Of a stretch of DNA of 64,000 bases, positions 17,212 to 27,566 are shown one piece after another (within the stretch, counting starts at the first letter, position 1; every line of letters starts with the position of its first letter). The notes under the pieces were generated by a model. The model searched no databases. It worked only from the letters and a program-made list of their open reading frames with translations, and had not been told where the DNA came from. The DNA lies in contig JAWNGF010000007.1 of NCBI GenBank assembly GCA_037039685.1, positions 1,240,001 to 1,304,000 of the forward strand, in the 5' to 3' direction. The DNA is from Ceratobasidium sp. AG-K. Its lineage: Eukaryota > Basidiomycota > Agaricomycetes > Cantharellales > Ceratobasidiaceae. A program made the position numbers and the translations under genes.

Positions 17212-20200
17212 ATGGATGAACTAGAAATCATGTCAATATCAAATGAAAACCAATTATACCTTGATTTCACCGCTCATCCACTAGCTACGGCTCCTGGTTC
17301 TAAGTCAGTCAACAGATCAAAAAGATTTTCTGGACAAGCACTCCTTGACTGCGGCGCAACCTCCTGTTTCATCAACCCTTCCCTAGCAAAAGAAGCAAAT
17401 CTCCCCCTCTTCCAACACGAAAAACCCAAGACTCTGCGAGTTATAGACGGACGAGAAGTGTCGTCCGGAAAAGTCACCCACTATACCAAATTTAAACTTG
17501 TCATGGGAACACATTCCAGTGAAATAGAATGTCATGTTACAAACATTGGAAGGCACCCTATCGTACTCGGGATGTCATGGCTCAAGAAACATAACCCACA
17601 AATTAATTGGAAAAATAGGACAATTGCATACACAAGCGAATTCTGCTCAAAAAACTGCCTAGAAGTCCCATCTACGCTCCAAATCGCAGCAGAATCCACA
17701 TTACCAGAGGAATACAAAGAGTTCGCAGATGTGTTCGACGAGTCCAGATTAGAGGAACTCCCACCTCACAGGCCAACTGACATTACGCTCGACCTCCTAC
17801 CAGAAGCTAAACTAAAGCATGGTCCTATTTACAAAACATCCCCAGCTGAAGACAAAGAAATGAAGAAAGTACTAGAAACCCTTATCCGAAGGGGACACAT
17901 TCAGATTTCTAAGTCTCCTTTGGCTTCCCCGGTTCTGTTTGTCAAAAAACCACATCCAGAAGATCCAAACAACCCAGAATTACGCTTTTGCGTTGACTAC
18001 AGATATGTGAATTCGCTATGCAAATTCAACGCAAGTGGAATACCTCTATTGGATCAATGGTTAAGGGCTCTAGAAGGATTTGTCATTGGCACCACTCTAG
18101 ATTTGGCACAAGGATTCCATCAAACCCGAATAGCAGCAGGCCATGAATGGAAAACAGCATTCAAAACTCAATACGGCATGTACGAATGGAAAGTCATGCC
18201 CTTCGGTCTCAAAAACGCCCCATCAAGCTTCCAGTCCCTAATGAACTCCATATTCAGGGACATTATGGGGGTTTTTGTACTCGTATACATTGATGATATC
18301 TTTGTTTTTTCCAAACGAGTCGAAGATCATCCAGGACACGTGAAAGAGGTGCTAAGAAGACTAAGGGAACACAAACTGGTCGCGAAATTGAGGAAATGCA
18401 AGTTCCACCAAACCAAACTGGAATGGGTAGGATTGGTCATTTCCAATAAAGGAATCGAAACGGATCAGGAAAAGGTCACGGCGGCTATGAATTGGAAAGC
18501 TCCCAAAAATGTCAAACAAGTTCAAGAATTCCTGGGATTCGTCAATTTCTATCAAAGATTCATTCAAGACTTTGCCGGCAAAGCCAGACCTCTATACAAT
18601 CTACTTAAGAAGGATCAAAAGTGGCAGTGGACAAGCAAAGAACAAGAGGCCATGAATGAGCTAAAAGAAGCTCTGAAAGTAGCACCTGTAATGATGCAGC
18701 CCGATCAGAATAAGGAATTTTTCCTCGAGACAGATGCGTCGGGATTTGCCACAGGAGCAGTCTTATCTCAGAAGGATGAAGAAGGGAAATTACACCCTGT
18801 AGCCTTTCTTTCTAAATCACTAAATCCGGCTGAGCGAAACTATGACATTTTCGACAAAGAACTATTGGCAATAATTAGAGCTTTCAAAGAATGGCGGCAT
18901 TTACTTCAAGGCACAGAAAAAGCCATTCAAGTGATAACAGATCACAAAAATTTGGAATACTTCTCATCATCCAAACAATTGAATCAACGCCAAATCCGCT
19001 GGATGAATTTCTTGGTAGACTTCAACTTCCAAATCTTGTACAGGCCAGGAAGCCAAAACAAAAAGGCAGACATTCTCTCGAGGCGATATGACCTGGAACC
19101 TTTGGGGGGGGTAGAGAACCAAGTCCTCCTCAAACCAGACATTTTCATTTCGGCTATTACCCCAGACCAGGAGATCAACGATCTAATCAGAGAAGCAATC
19201 CTCGAAGATCCCAGATTAGAAGAAGCCCACAATAAGCTGAGAAACGGAGAAAAAGTCAAAGATTGGGAATACAGAGAAGGACTCCTAATGTTCAAAGGAA
19301 AGATCTTTGTCCCCAAGGATGAAACCATCAGAAACCTGATATTGGAATCGCGCCATGACAATATTACAGCTGGGCATCCTGGACAAGCAAGAACATTAGA
19401 ATTGGTCTCAAGAACTTACTACTGGCCAACCATGAAGAAATTTGTTAACTCCTATGTGTCACACTGCGAAACATGCATTCGAACTAAACCATCGAATCAA
19501 CTCCCCACAGGACTACTGCGTCCTTTACATATCCCTGAGAGACCCTGGGAAGAGATCTCCTATGACATGATTGTAGGGCTCCCAGAATCAGAAGGATATG
19601 ACGCAATCTTGACAGTGGTAGATCGGTTCTCCAAGATGGCACACTATCTCCCTTGCAAATCAACGGCCACAGCAGTAGACATAGCCAATATCTTCATTGC
19701 AAACATTTGGAAACTTCACGGCACCCCAAAAGCAACAGTCTCGGATAGAGGATCCACTTTCAACTCAAAGTTCATTAGGCATCTGTACAAACGATTGGAC
19801 GTAAAACCTACCTTCAGCACAGCCTACCATCCAAGGACAGACGGACAGTCAGAACGAGCAAACCAAGTCGTTGAAATCTTTATCAGAGCTTTTGTCAACC
19901 ATAGGCAAAACGACTGGGTGGCCCTACTCCCTATGGCAGAATTTGCTTACAACAACGGAATTCAAGCATCCACTGGCAAAACCCCTTTCCAAATCTGCCA
20001 GGGTTTCAACCCTAGAATGAACATCGGGGAAGAATCAGACTATACTGTCCCTGAAGCTGATGCCCATGCGGAATTCCTGTTGAAAGGATACGACGAAGTC
20101 AAAGCTGCCCTCATCCTAGCAAATCAGTCCTACAAATACTACTTTGATAAAGGAGCCAAAGAACCAGAAGAGATAAACCCGGGGGATAAAGTCTGGCTCA

Positions 20201-20610
20201 ATCATCAGAATATTTCAACAGACAGACCCTCAGTAAAACTCTCCCACAAAGTTTTAGGCCCTTACAAAGTAATGGAAAAAGTAGGAACTCATGCCTTTAG
20301 ACTGGAATTACCAAAATCAATGAAAGTTCACCCTGTCTTCCATGTCATGCTGCTCAAGAAATTCCACTCTGATCCCCACGGCCGCGAACCCGCTCAACCA
20401 CCCCCTATTGCCACACAAGATGGAGAGGAAGAATGGGAAGTCGAAGAGGTCCTTAATTCCAAGAAAATCCGCCGTCAACTCTACTATTACGTTAAGTGGA
20501 AAGGATACTCTCATGCAGACAATTCTTGGCAGTCAAAGGAAGATCTCAAGAACGCTCCTGAACTGGTTGATAAATTTCACAAACTCCACCCCACCGCGCC
20601 AGGCCCTTAA
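17212..20610 (+). CDS. pol: Gy2-a pol: protease, RT, RNase H, integrase, chromodomain (1132 aa)
   Basis: Domains by residue: retropepsin-like LLDCGATSCF at about 42-51 (Cys in place of the usual Ser/Thr), RT with intact YIDDIFVF at about 358, RNase H FLETDASG at about 503, integrase zinc-binding HHCC at about 706-755, integrase core with DMIVGLPE (783), VSDRGSTF (843) and SERANQ (880), GPY/F-like block at about 1000-1045 and a chromodomain at about 1073-1116 (EVEEVLNSKKI, YYVKWKGYSHADNSW). No stop or frameshift. An ATG at 17212 exists, but the frame is open upstream to the heptamer, so expression as a gag-pol fusion is likely. The chromodomain usually steers integration to modified chromatin. 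Confidence 0.95.
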   Translation: MDELEIMSISNENQLYLDFTAHPLATAPGSKSVNRSKRFSGQALLDCGATSCFINPSLAKEANLPLFQHEKPKTLRVIDGREVSSGKVTHYTKFKLVMGTHSSEIECHVTNIGRHPIVLGMSWLKKHNPQINWKNRTIAYTSEFCSKNCLEVPSTLQIAAESTLPEEYKEFADVFDESRLEELPPHRPTDITLDLLPEAKLKHGPIYKTSPAEDKEMKKVLETLIRRGHIQISKSPLASPVLFVKKPHPEDPNNPELRFCVDYRYVNSLCKFNASGIPLLDQWLRALEGFVIGTTLDLAQGFHQTRIAAGHEWKTAFKTQYGMYEWKVMPFGLKNAPSSFQSLMNSIFRDIMGVFVLVYIDDIFVFSKRVEDHPGHVKEVLRRLREHKLVAKLRKCKFHQTKLEWVGLVISNKGIETDQEKVTAAMNWKAPKNVKQVQEFLGFVNFYQRFIQDFAGKARPLYNLLKKDQKWQWTSKEQEAMNELKEALKVAPVMMQPDQNKEFFLETDASGFATGAVLSQKDEEGKLHPVAFLSKSLNPAERNYDIFDKELLAIIRAFKEWRHLLQGTEKAIQVITDHKNLEYFSSSKQLNQRQIRWMNFLVDFNFQILYRPGSQNKKADILSRRYDLEPLGGVENQVLLKPDIFISAITPDQEINDLIREAILEDPRLEEAHNKLRNGEKVKDWEYREGLLMFKGKIFVPKDETIRNLILESRHDNITAGHPGQARTLELVSRTYYWPTMKKFVNSYVSHCETCIRTKPSNQLPTGLLRPLHIPERPWEEISYDMIVGLPESEGYDAILTVVDRFSKMAHYLPCKSTATAVDIANIFIANIWKLHGTPKATVSDRGSTFNSKFIRHLYKRLDVKPTFSTAYHPRTDGQSERANQVVEIFIRAFVNHRQNDWVALLPMAEFAYNNGIQASTGKTPFQICQGFNPRMNIGEESDYTVPEADAHAEFLLKGYDEVKAALILANQSYKYYFDKGAKEPEEINPGDKVWLNHQNISTDRPSVKLSHKVLGPYKVMEKVGTHAFRLELPKSMKVHPVFHVMLLKKFHSDPHGREPAQPPPIATQDGEEEWEVEEVLNSKKIRRQLYYYVKWKGYSHADNSWQSKEDLKNAPELVDKFHKLHPTAPGP

Positions 20611-20620
20611 GGGGGGGTAA
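20608..20620 (+). other. Gy2-a polypurine tract overlapping the pol stop
   Basis: TAAGGGGGGGTAA directly before the 3' LTR. The TAA at 20608-20610 is the pol stop, so coding region and plus-strand primer abut. Confidence 0.75.
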
Positions 20621-21036
20621 TGTCATGAGCTGACTAAGCTCAGACATTTTATTCTGATTTTATATCTTTTTTTCCGAACACTTTCCTTTTATGGTACAAA
20701 TGTCCTCTGGCGCTTAACTTGTATCATGTGATGTATTTGTCTTTCCATTTGATATTGGTGATGCTTCCGGAACTTCCAGAATGTCGAGTCATACCTCTTA
20801 TCTCACTTATCATCGGTTGTACTCGGCTTTCCCACACTGATAGATGATGACGTGGCATTGATCCCTCATGTATATAAACCCAGAGGTCAAGCCGGTTAAC
20901 GACAAGGCTTGACCTCCTCTCCACTAGGACTTGCTCAATCAAATCCCCTAAACTATCACTATTCCTTGGGTTCTAAGACTTGTCTAAGTCAAACCCCTTA
21001 ACCTTTATATATACCTAATTTACCCAAGTCGGGACA
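20621..21036 (+). repeat. Gy2-a 3' LTR (416 bp)
   Basis: Matches the 5' LTR except for one visible G/A difference near the end (GTCGAACC versus GTCAAACC). Followed by the GGTTG duplication. Confidence 0.95.
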
Positions 21037-21041
21037 GGTTG

Positions 21042-21282
21042 CACAAGTCCTTCACCTGGCAAACCTGAATCTGGTAGTTGGGCAACAATGCCATGGTAAC
21101 ATCTTCAACTAGCATGGTGGAGCTCAGCGCCAAATAAGTTAAAATACTGGCATGAACCACCCACAGTTGCTGTTGCCATAAGTGCCTGCCTGGCCTCTAG
21201 TCAAGTCCTGTACATGTTTGGAGGCAAGTGGGAGTTGGTTGATTGTGGATACCTGAGTGCAAGCCAAAGCCAGCACCAACAT
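21042..21282 (-). pseudogene. Carboxypeptidase 5' end: probable signal-peptide exon and start of mature region
   Basis: On the minus strand, removing Gy2-a joins 21042 to 14085 in frame, so that GTGAAGGACTTGTGC precedes the NPNVKQYSGYLEV exon, as in fungal S10 peptidases (LCDP.VKQYSGYL). Further upstream an ATG at 21282 begins MLVLALACTQVST, a plausible secretion signal, followed by INQLPLASKH, resembling an S10 propeptide start. An intron must lie between about 21200 and 21065, but I cannot fix its ends. TATTTATAG at 21319-21311 could be the TATA box. The start is moderately supported; the exon at 21042-21065 is better supported. Confidence 0.6.
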
Positions 21283-21319
21283 CAGCAAAAAACCGCCAAG
21301 GCTGGGATTACTATAAATA

Positions 21320-22131
21320 AAGGGACTTTCAGGAATAGTAGTATATATCTGAGCACATTTTCTGGAGTGATTTGGAACATTTTGGGGCTCTCCAGAGTGG
21401 TCTGAATCACTGCAGTAGATTTGGAATGCTCTGAATCACCTTGTGTTGGTCCAGAGTGGACCAAATCAACCCATGTTTCTGAAAGCACTTCAAAGCACCC
21501 AGTGCAGCTCCAAATCACTTCAAATCCACCCTGAGATTTCAAATCAGCCCAAATAATACAACCACTTATTGGCTCAATTAGTCAAGATGTAAATTGCCTT
21601 TGTAGGACATTTTGAGTTGATTAGTCCCATTTCTAATACAAGCTATCTTTTGATCCAGCCATTGGATTGCCTGCCCCTGTGCACCAATGTGACTAAATGC
21701 TATAAATTACCCCCATGTCACAAGAGGGAGTGACATGCCAGCAAGTGGAACAGGGGGGAAGAGGGACTTGAAGAGAGGAGGTGGCACTTCAACTCAAAGT
21801 CAGGTGCTAATGGCCAAGTGGAGCTAAATCACCTTCCATTGTTGAAATTTCAAATTCATGAAAATTTGTAAGCACATGTGCACAGCCTCAGGCTTTCCAA
21901 ATATGGCAACTAAACTGTATTTGGGCAAGAAATGAGCGAGATATTTGCAAAATACTTTCCAGACCCAAGTCTTTTTGATGAAAAACTGCCAGAAATAGTA
22001 AATCTGCAATTGTATGTTCAATTAGAATCCCTTTTGATCAACATACAGGGTTTCAACAGAGATTTGACCAATTGATCTGAGGTGATTTGGCACCCACTGG
22101 GCTGATTTGGGGTGATTTGGAGCAGCCTTGC
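21320..22131. repeat. Low-complexity stretch rich in GATTTGG / CCAAATC
   Basis: Variants of TGATTTGG recur in both orientations (for example near 21370, 21420, 21510-21550 and 22080-22125), with long AT-rich gaps. No gene is seen. The same flavour continues after the solo LTR at 22629. Possibly a decayed non-coding element. Confidence 0.35.
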
Positions 22132-22628
22132 TGTTGTGACCCAAGGCCCCTCCAATGGACCTGGACTCCTGTCTGTTAGCCTTGTGTCTCCTTTTGTTAT
22201 GTTTTCCTTTGTGCACATCTCCTTTGTCTTGCTTTCCTTTGTTGACACACTGCCTTATGCTGCTTCTCTTTTCTTTTGTCTTGCACCTTCCTTTCTTGGC
22301 AAGTCATGTTCCTTTATAGGACATGACTCAGAGCTTTTTCTGATTGGTTGAGTTGTATGACTTGTTTCTTGGCATGAGCATGACTCATGCCTTTTTCTGA
22401 ATATATAATGAGGCAACAACAAGCATGGTATCCCCATCTTGTTTTGCCTTGTCATTTCCCCAACAAACAGTCCCTCACTGGGTTTCCCTCAGGGTTACAT
22501 GGGATCCTCAGGCCTCAGCACCATTCACAGTCTACAGTCAACTGCCTTTTGGGTGCCAAGTCCCCTTGAGTCTTGACTTGCACACATATAGTTATAGTCA
22601 GCAACCATCATAGAGTTGGGTTGCAACA
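22132..22628 (+). repeat. Gy3 solo LTR (about 497 bp)
   Basis: Starts TGTTGTGACCC, ends GGGTTGCAACA. Internal TATA-like ATATATAATG near 22400 and a CATCTTGTTTTGCC start-like block match the reverse-oriented LTR at 62524-63018. Flanks are CTTGC and CTTGG (four of five bases alike), consistent with an old insertion reduced by LTR recombination. No internal element sequence adjoins it. Confidence 0.75.
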
Positions 22629-23413
22629 CTTGGGTGGTTTGGAGCAACCCAGGTGATTTGAAGTGCTTTGAGACTTGGCCCCTAGAGTTACAGGCCTTTG
22701 AAGGCCTTTGATTTTTGGACTTTTGTGTAAGTGATTTGAGGATTTATAGCAGTTTATACTACTCTCAAGATTAGTTGGTTTTTGCTGATGGACAAAGCCA
22801 AGTAAATCATAACAACTCCACAAACTATCCTGAGGTGTTGCAAAGGCTGCCTGGTCCAATGGCTGTTCCCAAGGAGCTCATAAGGGGAGCAAAGTACATA
22901 TTTCTGTCACAAGTTATGGTGCAGTTGGCACAGAGCATCAGACCCTCAATTGCTCCATGTGAGTACATGGATCAACAATGACTAGGACACACTGCAAGCA
23001 CTCCAAATTGTAGGCAAGGATTCTTGGAATTTTTGGCAAGAATCTGCATCACAACACCAACTTATTGTGACTCCAATAAATTCAAAGAAGATGTTTGCTC
23101 TTCTGACAATTAATTTAATTCACGCTGAGATAATGCTAGAGATTCTCATATGTGTGACAATATTAATTCTTATTGCTCTGCTTCAGATGCAATCCAAGGT
23201 ATAAGCGCTACATTTGTGTAGCAAGCAAGATGCAAAAACATGGTTCTCATTGTAAGAGTCACAACTAGGAAAAGACTTACCTTTTTGTCAATGCTGAGTG
23301 CACACAAGTGATGGATGAGCTGTTGGTCCCTGTCCAAAGAGGTCTTCTCCATCACAGTTAGATGAAAACAATTGGTGTGTCTAAGAACAAACAAACTTAG
23401 GCACATTGTGGGA
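22629..23413. other. no gene recognised
   Basis: AT-rich sequence with a few short open frames on both strands, none resembling a known protein. The left half continues the GATTTG-rich style. Bases 23409-23413 (TGGGA) abut the Gy4 LTR and would be its target duplication. Confidence 0.4.
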
Positions 23414-23901
23414 TGTTACAACCTGCCTAGAGAAGGGTTGTTTGGGACTAATGAGTGGCTGCTAGGCCTGAAAATCACTGAGATGCTCCAAAAGATTTTG
23501 GATAACCTCCTCAGGGCAAAGTAGGGTGGGTAAATGACAAGGTAAATTGTTCTTGGGATTCCAAGACAATTTCCATTGCATCTTTCATAGCAAGCAGAAG
23601 AAAGGAAGCACTATCTACATGGGGAAAGCACAACAGTCCACAAGGAGTATGAAAGGAAAATCAGAACATGAAGAGCATGGAGCACATGGGGATCAATGCA
23701 CAGTGCTCTGGGAGAATCACAGAGCGGAGATTACATGCTGATAATCCACATGTACAAAGGCTAAGCAAGAGAAGCAAATAACAAAGGAGTAAACAACAAA
23801 ACAAACTATGTGGCAGCCAGCAAGCACACAACATGGGGAAAACAACAATCACAGTAACAAAGGCAGCATACAGACCATTGTCAGGAGCAAGGCTCATGAC
23901 A
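23414..23901 (-). repeat. Gy4 3' LTR (488 bp)
   Basis: On the plus strand it begins TGTTACAACC and ends GGCTCATGACA. The first 315 bases match 62210-62523. It is followed internally by a run of 12 C at 23905-23916, the polypurine tract on the minus strand. Confidence 0.8.
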
Positions 23902-25225
23902 TTGCCCCCCCCCCCCTAAAATGGGCCATTGGTGGAGTCATTGGACCATTACTGCTTGCCCCAGCCCACTTGGAAATCACTTCCCCAATCAGAAGCCACA
24001 CGTTACTCTGGGAACCATCCACCCCTGGCAGTATTGCCCTCTGGCAAGGGACCAGACTCTGGGTTGAGGAGGGGAAGCAGCTTGGGCTCTGGGGTGTCTC
24101 TGAGCTTGAGACAATCAAAAGTAATGCGCAACTCCTTGTTGTTGGTGATTTAGAAATGGTCCATGTACTCTGAAAAAGATACCTTGACCTCCAGAGGGCA
24201 ATTTTGTAGCAGTCCCAAGTAATAACTTCATGGAAGTTGCAGAAATTGCATGCAATGAAGTGGTGCCAGCAATAGGAGGGGCCACCCCAAATGGAAGTGG
24301 GGTTGTTGTAGCTCAGGTAGTACAGGTAACCATTGTGCACATGGTAGAAGAGGTTTGGGCCTTTGTGCAAGCAGGCACACTTGGTGACAGGGGGAATGAG
24401 CACAAAGCAAAGGTAGGGGACACCTGAATCCAGCTTGCTTTTGAAGCCCTCTGGCATGTAGTGCAGGTAGGTGTCTAGGCTGTGCCAGCTGTTGTAGGGA
24501 GTGTTGTTGATGGGGCAATGAATGGGCATAGTGAGTGGCAGAGAGAAGGTGACGTAGGAGCTTAAAACACTTGAGTGAGGCATGAGACACCAAAAGACAG
24601 GATTTGAAGGTGTTGGACTTGCATTTGCTGGCTGTCTTCTTATGCTTGGGCAGAGCATGTGGAACTGGATCATCTGGCTGAGATGTGTCAGGGAAATTAG
24701 CATTGAAGTCCTGTAATTTGCCCTCCAAGTGTACCAGCTCAGAAGCAGGCTCAAACGTGTCATCAAGCAGCCCATACCCTTGCAACAAACCCTGTACTCC
24801 CACATTCCATCTTCCAGCTTCCAATCATTTAGTTTGTCAACCTCATAGACTTCCTCTCCACCTTCTGTGATCACAGGGGACAGTTGTTGGAAGGTTTGCT
24901 TGAAATCAGTGTCCTCCTTCACCTCAGACAGCAGAGCAACATGGAAAATGTGATGAACCTTCATAGTGGCAGGCAGCTCCAAGCAATCAGCATGAGAGCC
25001 TATGCATTCCAGCACATGGAAGGGGCCATATTGCTTGTGTTCTACCATCTGATTGGGGCCCTGGGATTCAATGTGCATTCCCAGCAACCAAACTTTATCT
25101 TCAACTGCAAATTCCGGCAAAGAAACTCCATGATCTGCTGCTTTGTAGTGCTCCTGAGTCCATTTCAATGTGGCCTGGACTTCATTCAACCACAGCCCAG
25201 AGTTTTGCAGCCCTGTCATCAGCAA
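23894..25225 (-). pseudogene. Gy4 pol C-terminus: end of integrase, chromodomain and an unusual long tail
   Basis: On the minus strand a 443-codon frame contains the integrase C-terminal block (DKVWLLGMHIES, GPFHVLECIGSHA, LPATMKVHHIFHVALLSEVKED) and a chromodomain remnant (EEVYEVDKLNDWKLEDGMWEYRV, about 24850-24780). After it the frame stays open for about 270 more codons, right up to the 3' LTR, with a W/Y/C-rich composition (YLYYLSYNNPTSIWGGPSYC, WHHFIACNFCNFHEVITWDC). That tail occupies the same place as ORF3 of Gy1, but I see no clear sequence match. The region has almost no CpG. Confidence 0.75.
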
Positions 25226-25388
25226 CTGGTGTTCCAGTGGGTTCTAGACTTGGAGAAATTGCAGGAGAACACCCATAAACAAGCTCAAAGGGAGATAATC
25301 CTATAGCTTCACTCTTGGAGTTGTTGTGATGGAACTCTGCAAGAGGCAACAAATCTACCCAGTCAGTCTGCCTGTGATGGATGGAAGC

Positions 25389-25814
25389 TCACAAATAAGC
25401 CTCTAGCCATTGTTTAAGTTGCTCAGTTTGACCATCAATCTGTGGGTGGTAGGCAGTGGAGAATGCTGGATGAATTTGCAGTGCCTTGTACAGGGCCTTG
25501 AAGAATTTGCTGTTGAAAGTTGAGCCCCTGTCTGAAACAGTTTGCTTAGGAGTGCCATGGAGATGCCAAACATTCTTCAGGAAGAGGTCTGCAACATCTT
25601 CAGCTGTTGATGACTCCTTGCAGGGGATGGAATGCACCATTATGGAGAAGCAATCCACAACAACAAGGATGCTGTCAAAGCCCTTGCTCTTGGGAAGTTG
25701 GATGATGAAATCATAGGGAATGTCCTCCCATGGGCTAGCAGGCATAGGCAATGGCTGAAGAGGAGCTAGCTTTGGTGTGCCCTTACTCCTTTGGCAGATT
25801 TTGCACAAATCCAC
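25389..25814 (-). pseudogene. Gy4 integrase fragment
   Basis: Contains the end of the zinc-binding region (CKICQRSKG), the core start DFIIQLPKSKGFDSILVVVD, the second Asp in TVSDRGSTFNSKF and the third acidic position in TEQLKQW. Stops and frameshifts separate it from its neighbours on both sides. Confidence 0.85.
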
Positions 25815-25949
25815 ATAATGATTGACTTAAAACTTCATAGCAGGCCAATAGTAGTGCCTAGATATCAGCTCTAGAGTTCTCATGTGTCCCTGGTGATCAG
25901 TGGCTGGAGTATCATGGAAATGAGATAGCAACTCTTGTCTGAGCTCAGG

Positions 25950-26945
25950 TTAATCTGGAACAACAATTCTTCCTTGGTAAAACAAAACCCCATTGCTTAG
26001 AGTGTAATCTTTGAACTTCTGATCAATGGAATGACACACTTTAGCAGGCTCAGAGGCAGCAGACATCACAGCGTCAAGGCTAGGGTGATCAAGAAGTGCC
26101 TCTTTGAGTTTATCAAGGAAGGAAGCACTGATCATAGCAGAGAAGCCAGAAAATTGATCCTCCCTGATCATCAGTTGAAGAAGAGGCTCTTCTGCCATGT
26201 GATCTGCGCATCTGGACAAGGCATATGGCATCTGGGATTGTTTACCCTGCCTGTAAGCAATGACAAAGTTGTAGGAAGCAAGCAGCAGATACCAGCACAC
26301 ATGACAACAATTGAATGTCCTAGCAGTTTTCCAATAGTCCAAGTTCTTGTAATTAGTGAAGAGAGTGATAGGTTGCTCAGTCTCTTCCAGGAAAACGTCC
26401 CAGTGCTCAAAAGACCAAATAATAGCCAGTAGCTCCTTGTCATGAGTGTCATAGTTCAGCTCAGCAGGGGAGAAGCTTGCAGACATGAAGGCAACAGGGC
26501 CCAAACAACCATCAGCCTGTCTCTGTGACAGCACTGCACCTGGGGTGGTTCCAGAAACATCTGTTTCCAAGAAATAGGGCAGCTTCTCATTTGGATGTGC
26601 AAGAGTGGGTTCCATGCAAATTGCTTCCTTGATGGCATCAAATGAGTGCTGCTCAGCCTCAGTCCATTGCCAGGCAACCTCCTTCTTAGTGAGATCATTC
26701 AGAGGGTGTGCTAAGTGGCTGAAATCAGGCACAAAGCAGTGATAGAAGTTGGCAAAGACCTGGAATGCTTGAGCTTGTTTCACAGTCAGAAGAGCAGGCC
26801 ATTCCTTGACTGCTTGAACCTTGTCCTTTTCCATGGAGATGCCCACAGGAGTGATCACTAGGCCAATAGAGCTTACTGATGTGACAAAGAAGTGGCACTT
26901 GGCAGGGTTGCAGAACAACTGATTGTCCCTGAGTTGCTTAAGCAC
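25950..26945 (-). pseudogene. Gy4 RT C-terminus and RNase H
   Basis: Begins after the RT catalytic box with LRDNQLFCNPAKCHFFV, passes through the RT/RNase H connection and carries FLETDVSGTTPGAVLSQ, where the usual DASG is changed to DVSG. It ends in the integrase N-terminal region (GVLFYQGRIVVPD). Several Arg and His positions of the family are replaced by Cys or Tyr, as expected from C to T decay. Confidence 0.85.
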
Positions 26946-26966
26946 TTCTTTGACATGTTCTTCATG

Positions 26967-27566
26967 CTAAGAAGCAGAATTTGAGAAGATCAAAATGTTG
27001 TCAAGGTAAACAATCACAGTAATATCCAACAGGTCATGGAAGATGTTGTTCATGAAGTGTTGGAAGGCAGCAGGAGCATTGCAAAGACCAAAGGGCATAA
27101 CCAGGTACTCAAACAAGCCATACTTTGTCCTGGAAGCAGTTTTCAATTCATCTCCTTCCTTAATGTGCACATTGTTGTATCCAGAGTGCAGATCCAGCTT
27201 GGTGAAGATCTTTGCATGCTTAAGTTTCTCCACAAGGTCCTCTTGGTGCAGCACAGGGTAGCAATCTTTGATAATCTTGTTGTTAAGGCACCAGTAATCA
27301 GTCACTAGTCTCAGGTCATCAGGTCCCTTGGGAACAAACATCACAGGAGCACCCCCAGAAGAGGTGCTTGGCCTGACCTTCCCAGCAGCCAGCTCAGTGT
27401 CAATGTATTGCTTGAGGACAGCAGTCTCCTTGGGTGTCCTAGGATAAATTGGGCCCCAGGGTACATCTTTGCTGGGCTTCAGATTGATCTCACAGTCATA
27501 GGGGCAATGGGGAGGCAGTTTAACAAACAACTCATTGCCCAAAATGCTCAGGAAGTTGTGAAACAT
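26967..27566 (-). pseudogene. Gy4 reverse transcriptase fragment with YLDN active site
   Basis: RT blocks LRLVTDYWCLNNKI, IFTKLDLHSGYNN, FEYLVMPFGLCNAPAAFQ and VIVYLDNILIFS. The last should be YLDD; the second catalytic Asp is Asn, so the enzyme would be dead. The same D to N change is found in three Gy1 copies. Confidence 0.88.

Larger units (their letters stand above)
14086..21036 (+). mobile_element. Gy2-a: full-length, apparently intact Ty3/gypsy chromovirus
   Basis: LTRs 14086-14501 and 20621-21036 (416 bp each) differ at one position that I can see. The 5 bp duplication is GGTTG (14081-14085 and 21037-21041). Gag and pol are both open. A leader with no ATG runs from the predicted RNA start (14369) to gag (15824). 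The insertion cuts a coding exon of the S10 carboxypeptidase. One LTR difference marks it as very recent. Confidence 0.96.

Noticed and set aside
22775..22981. 68-codon plus frame between the solo LTR and Gy4
   Set aside because: No recognisable family, no supporting splice or promoter context, and the flanks are repeat-derived.
24228..24824. His/Leu/Gln-rich 198-codon minus frame inside the Gy4 tail
   Set aside because: Overlaps the longer frame that continues from the chromodomain; composition is that of an off-frame reading.
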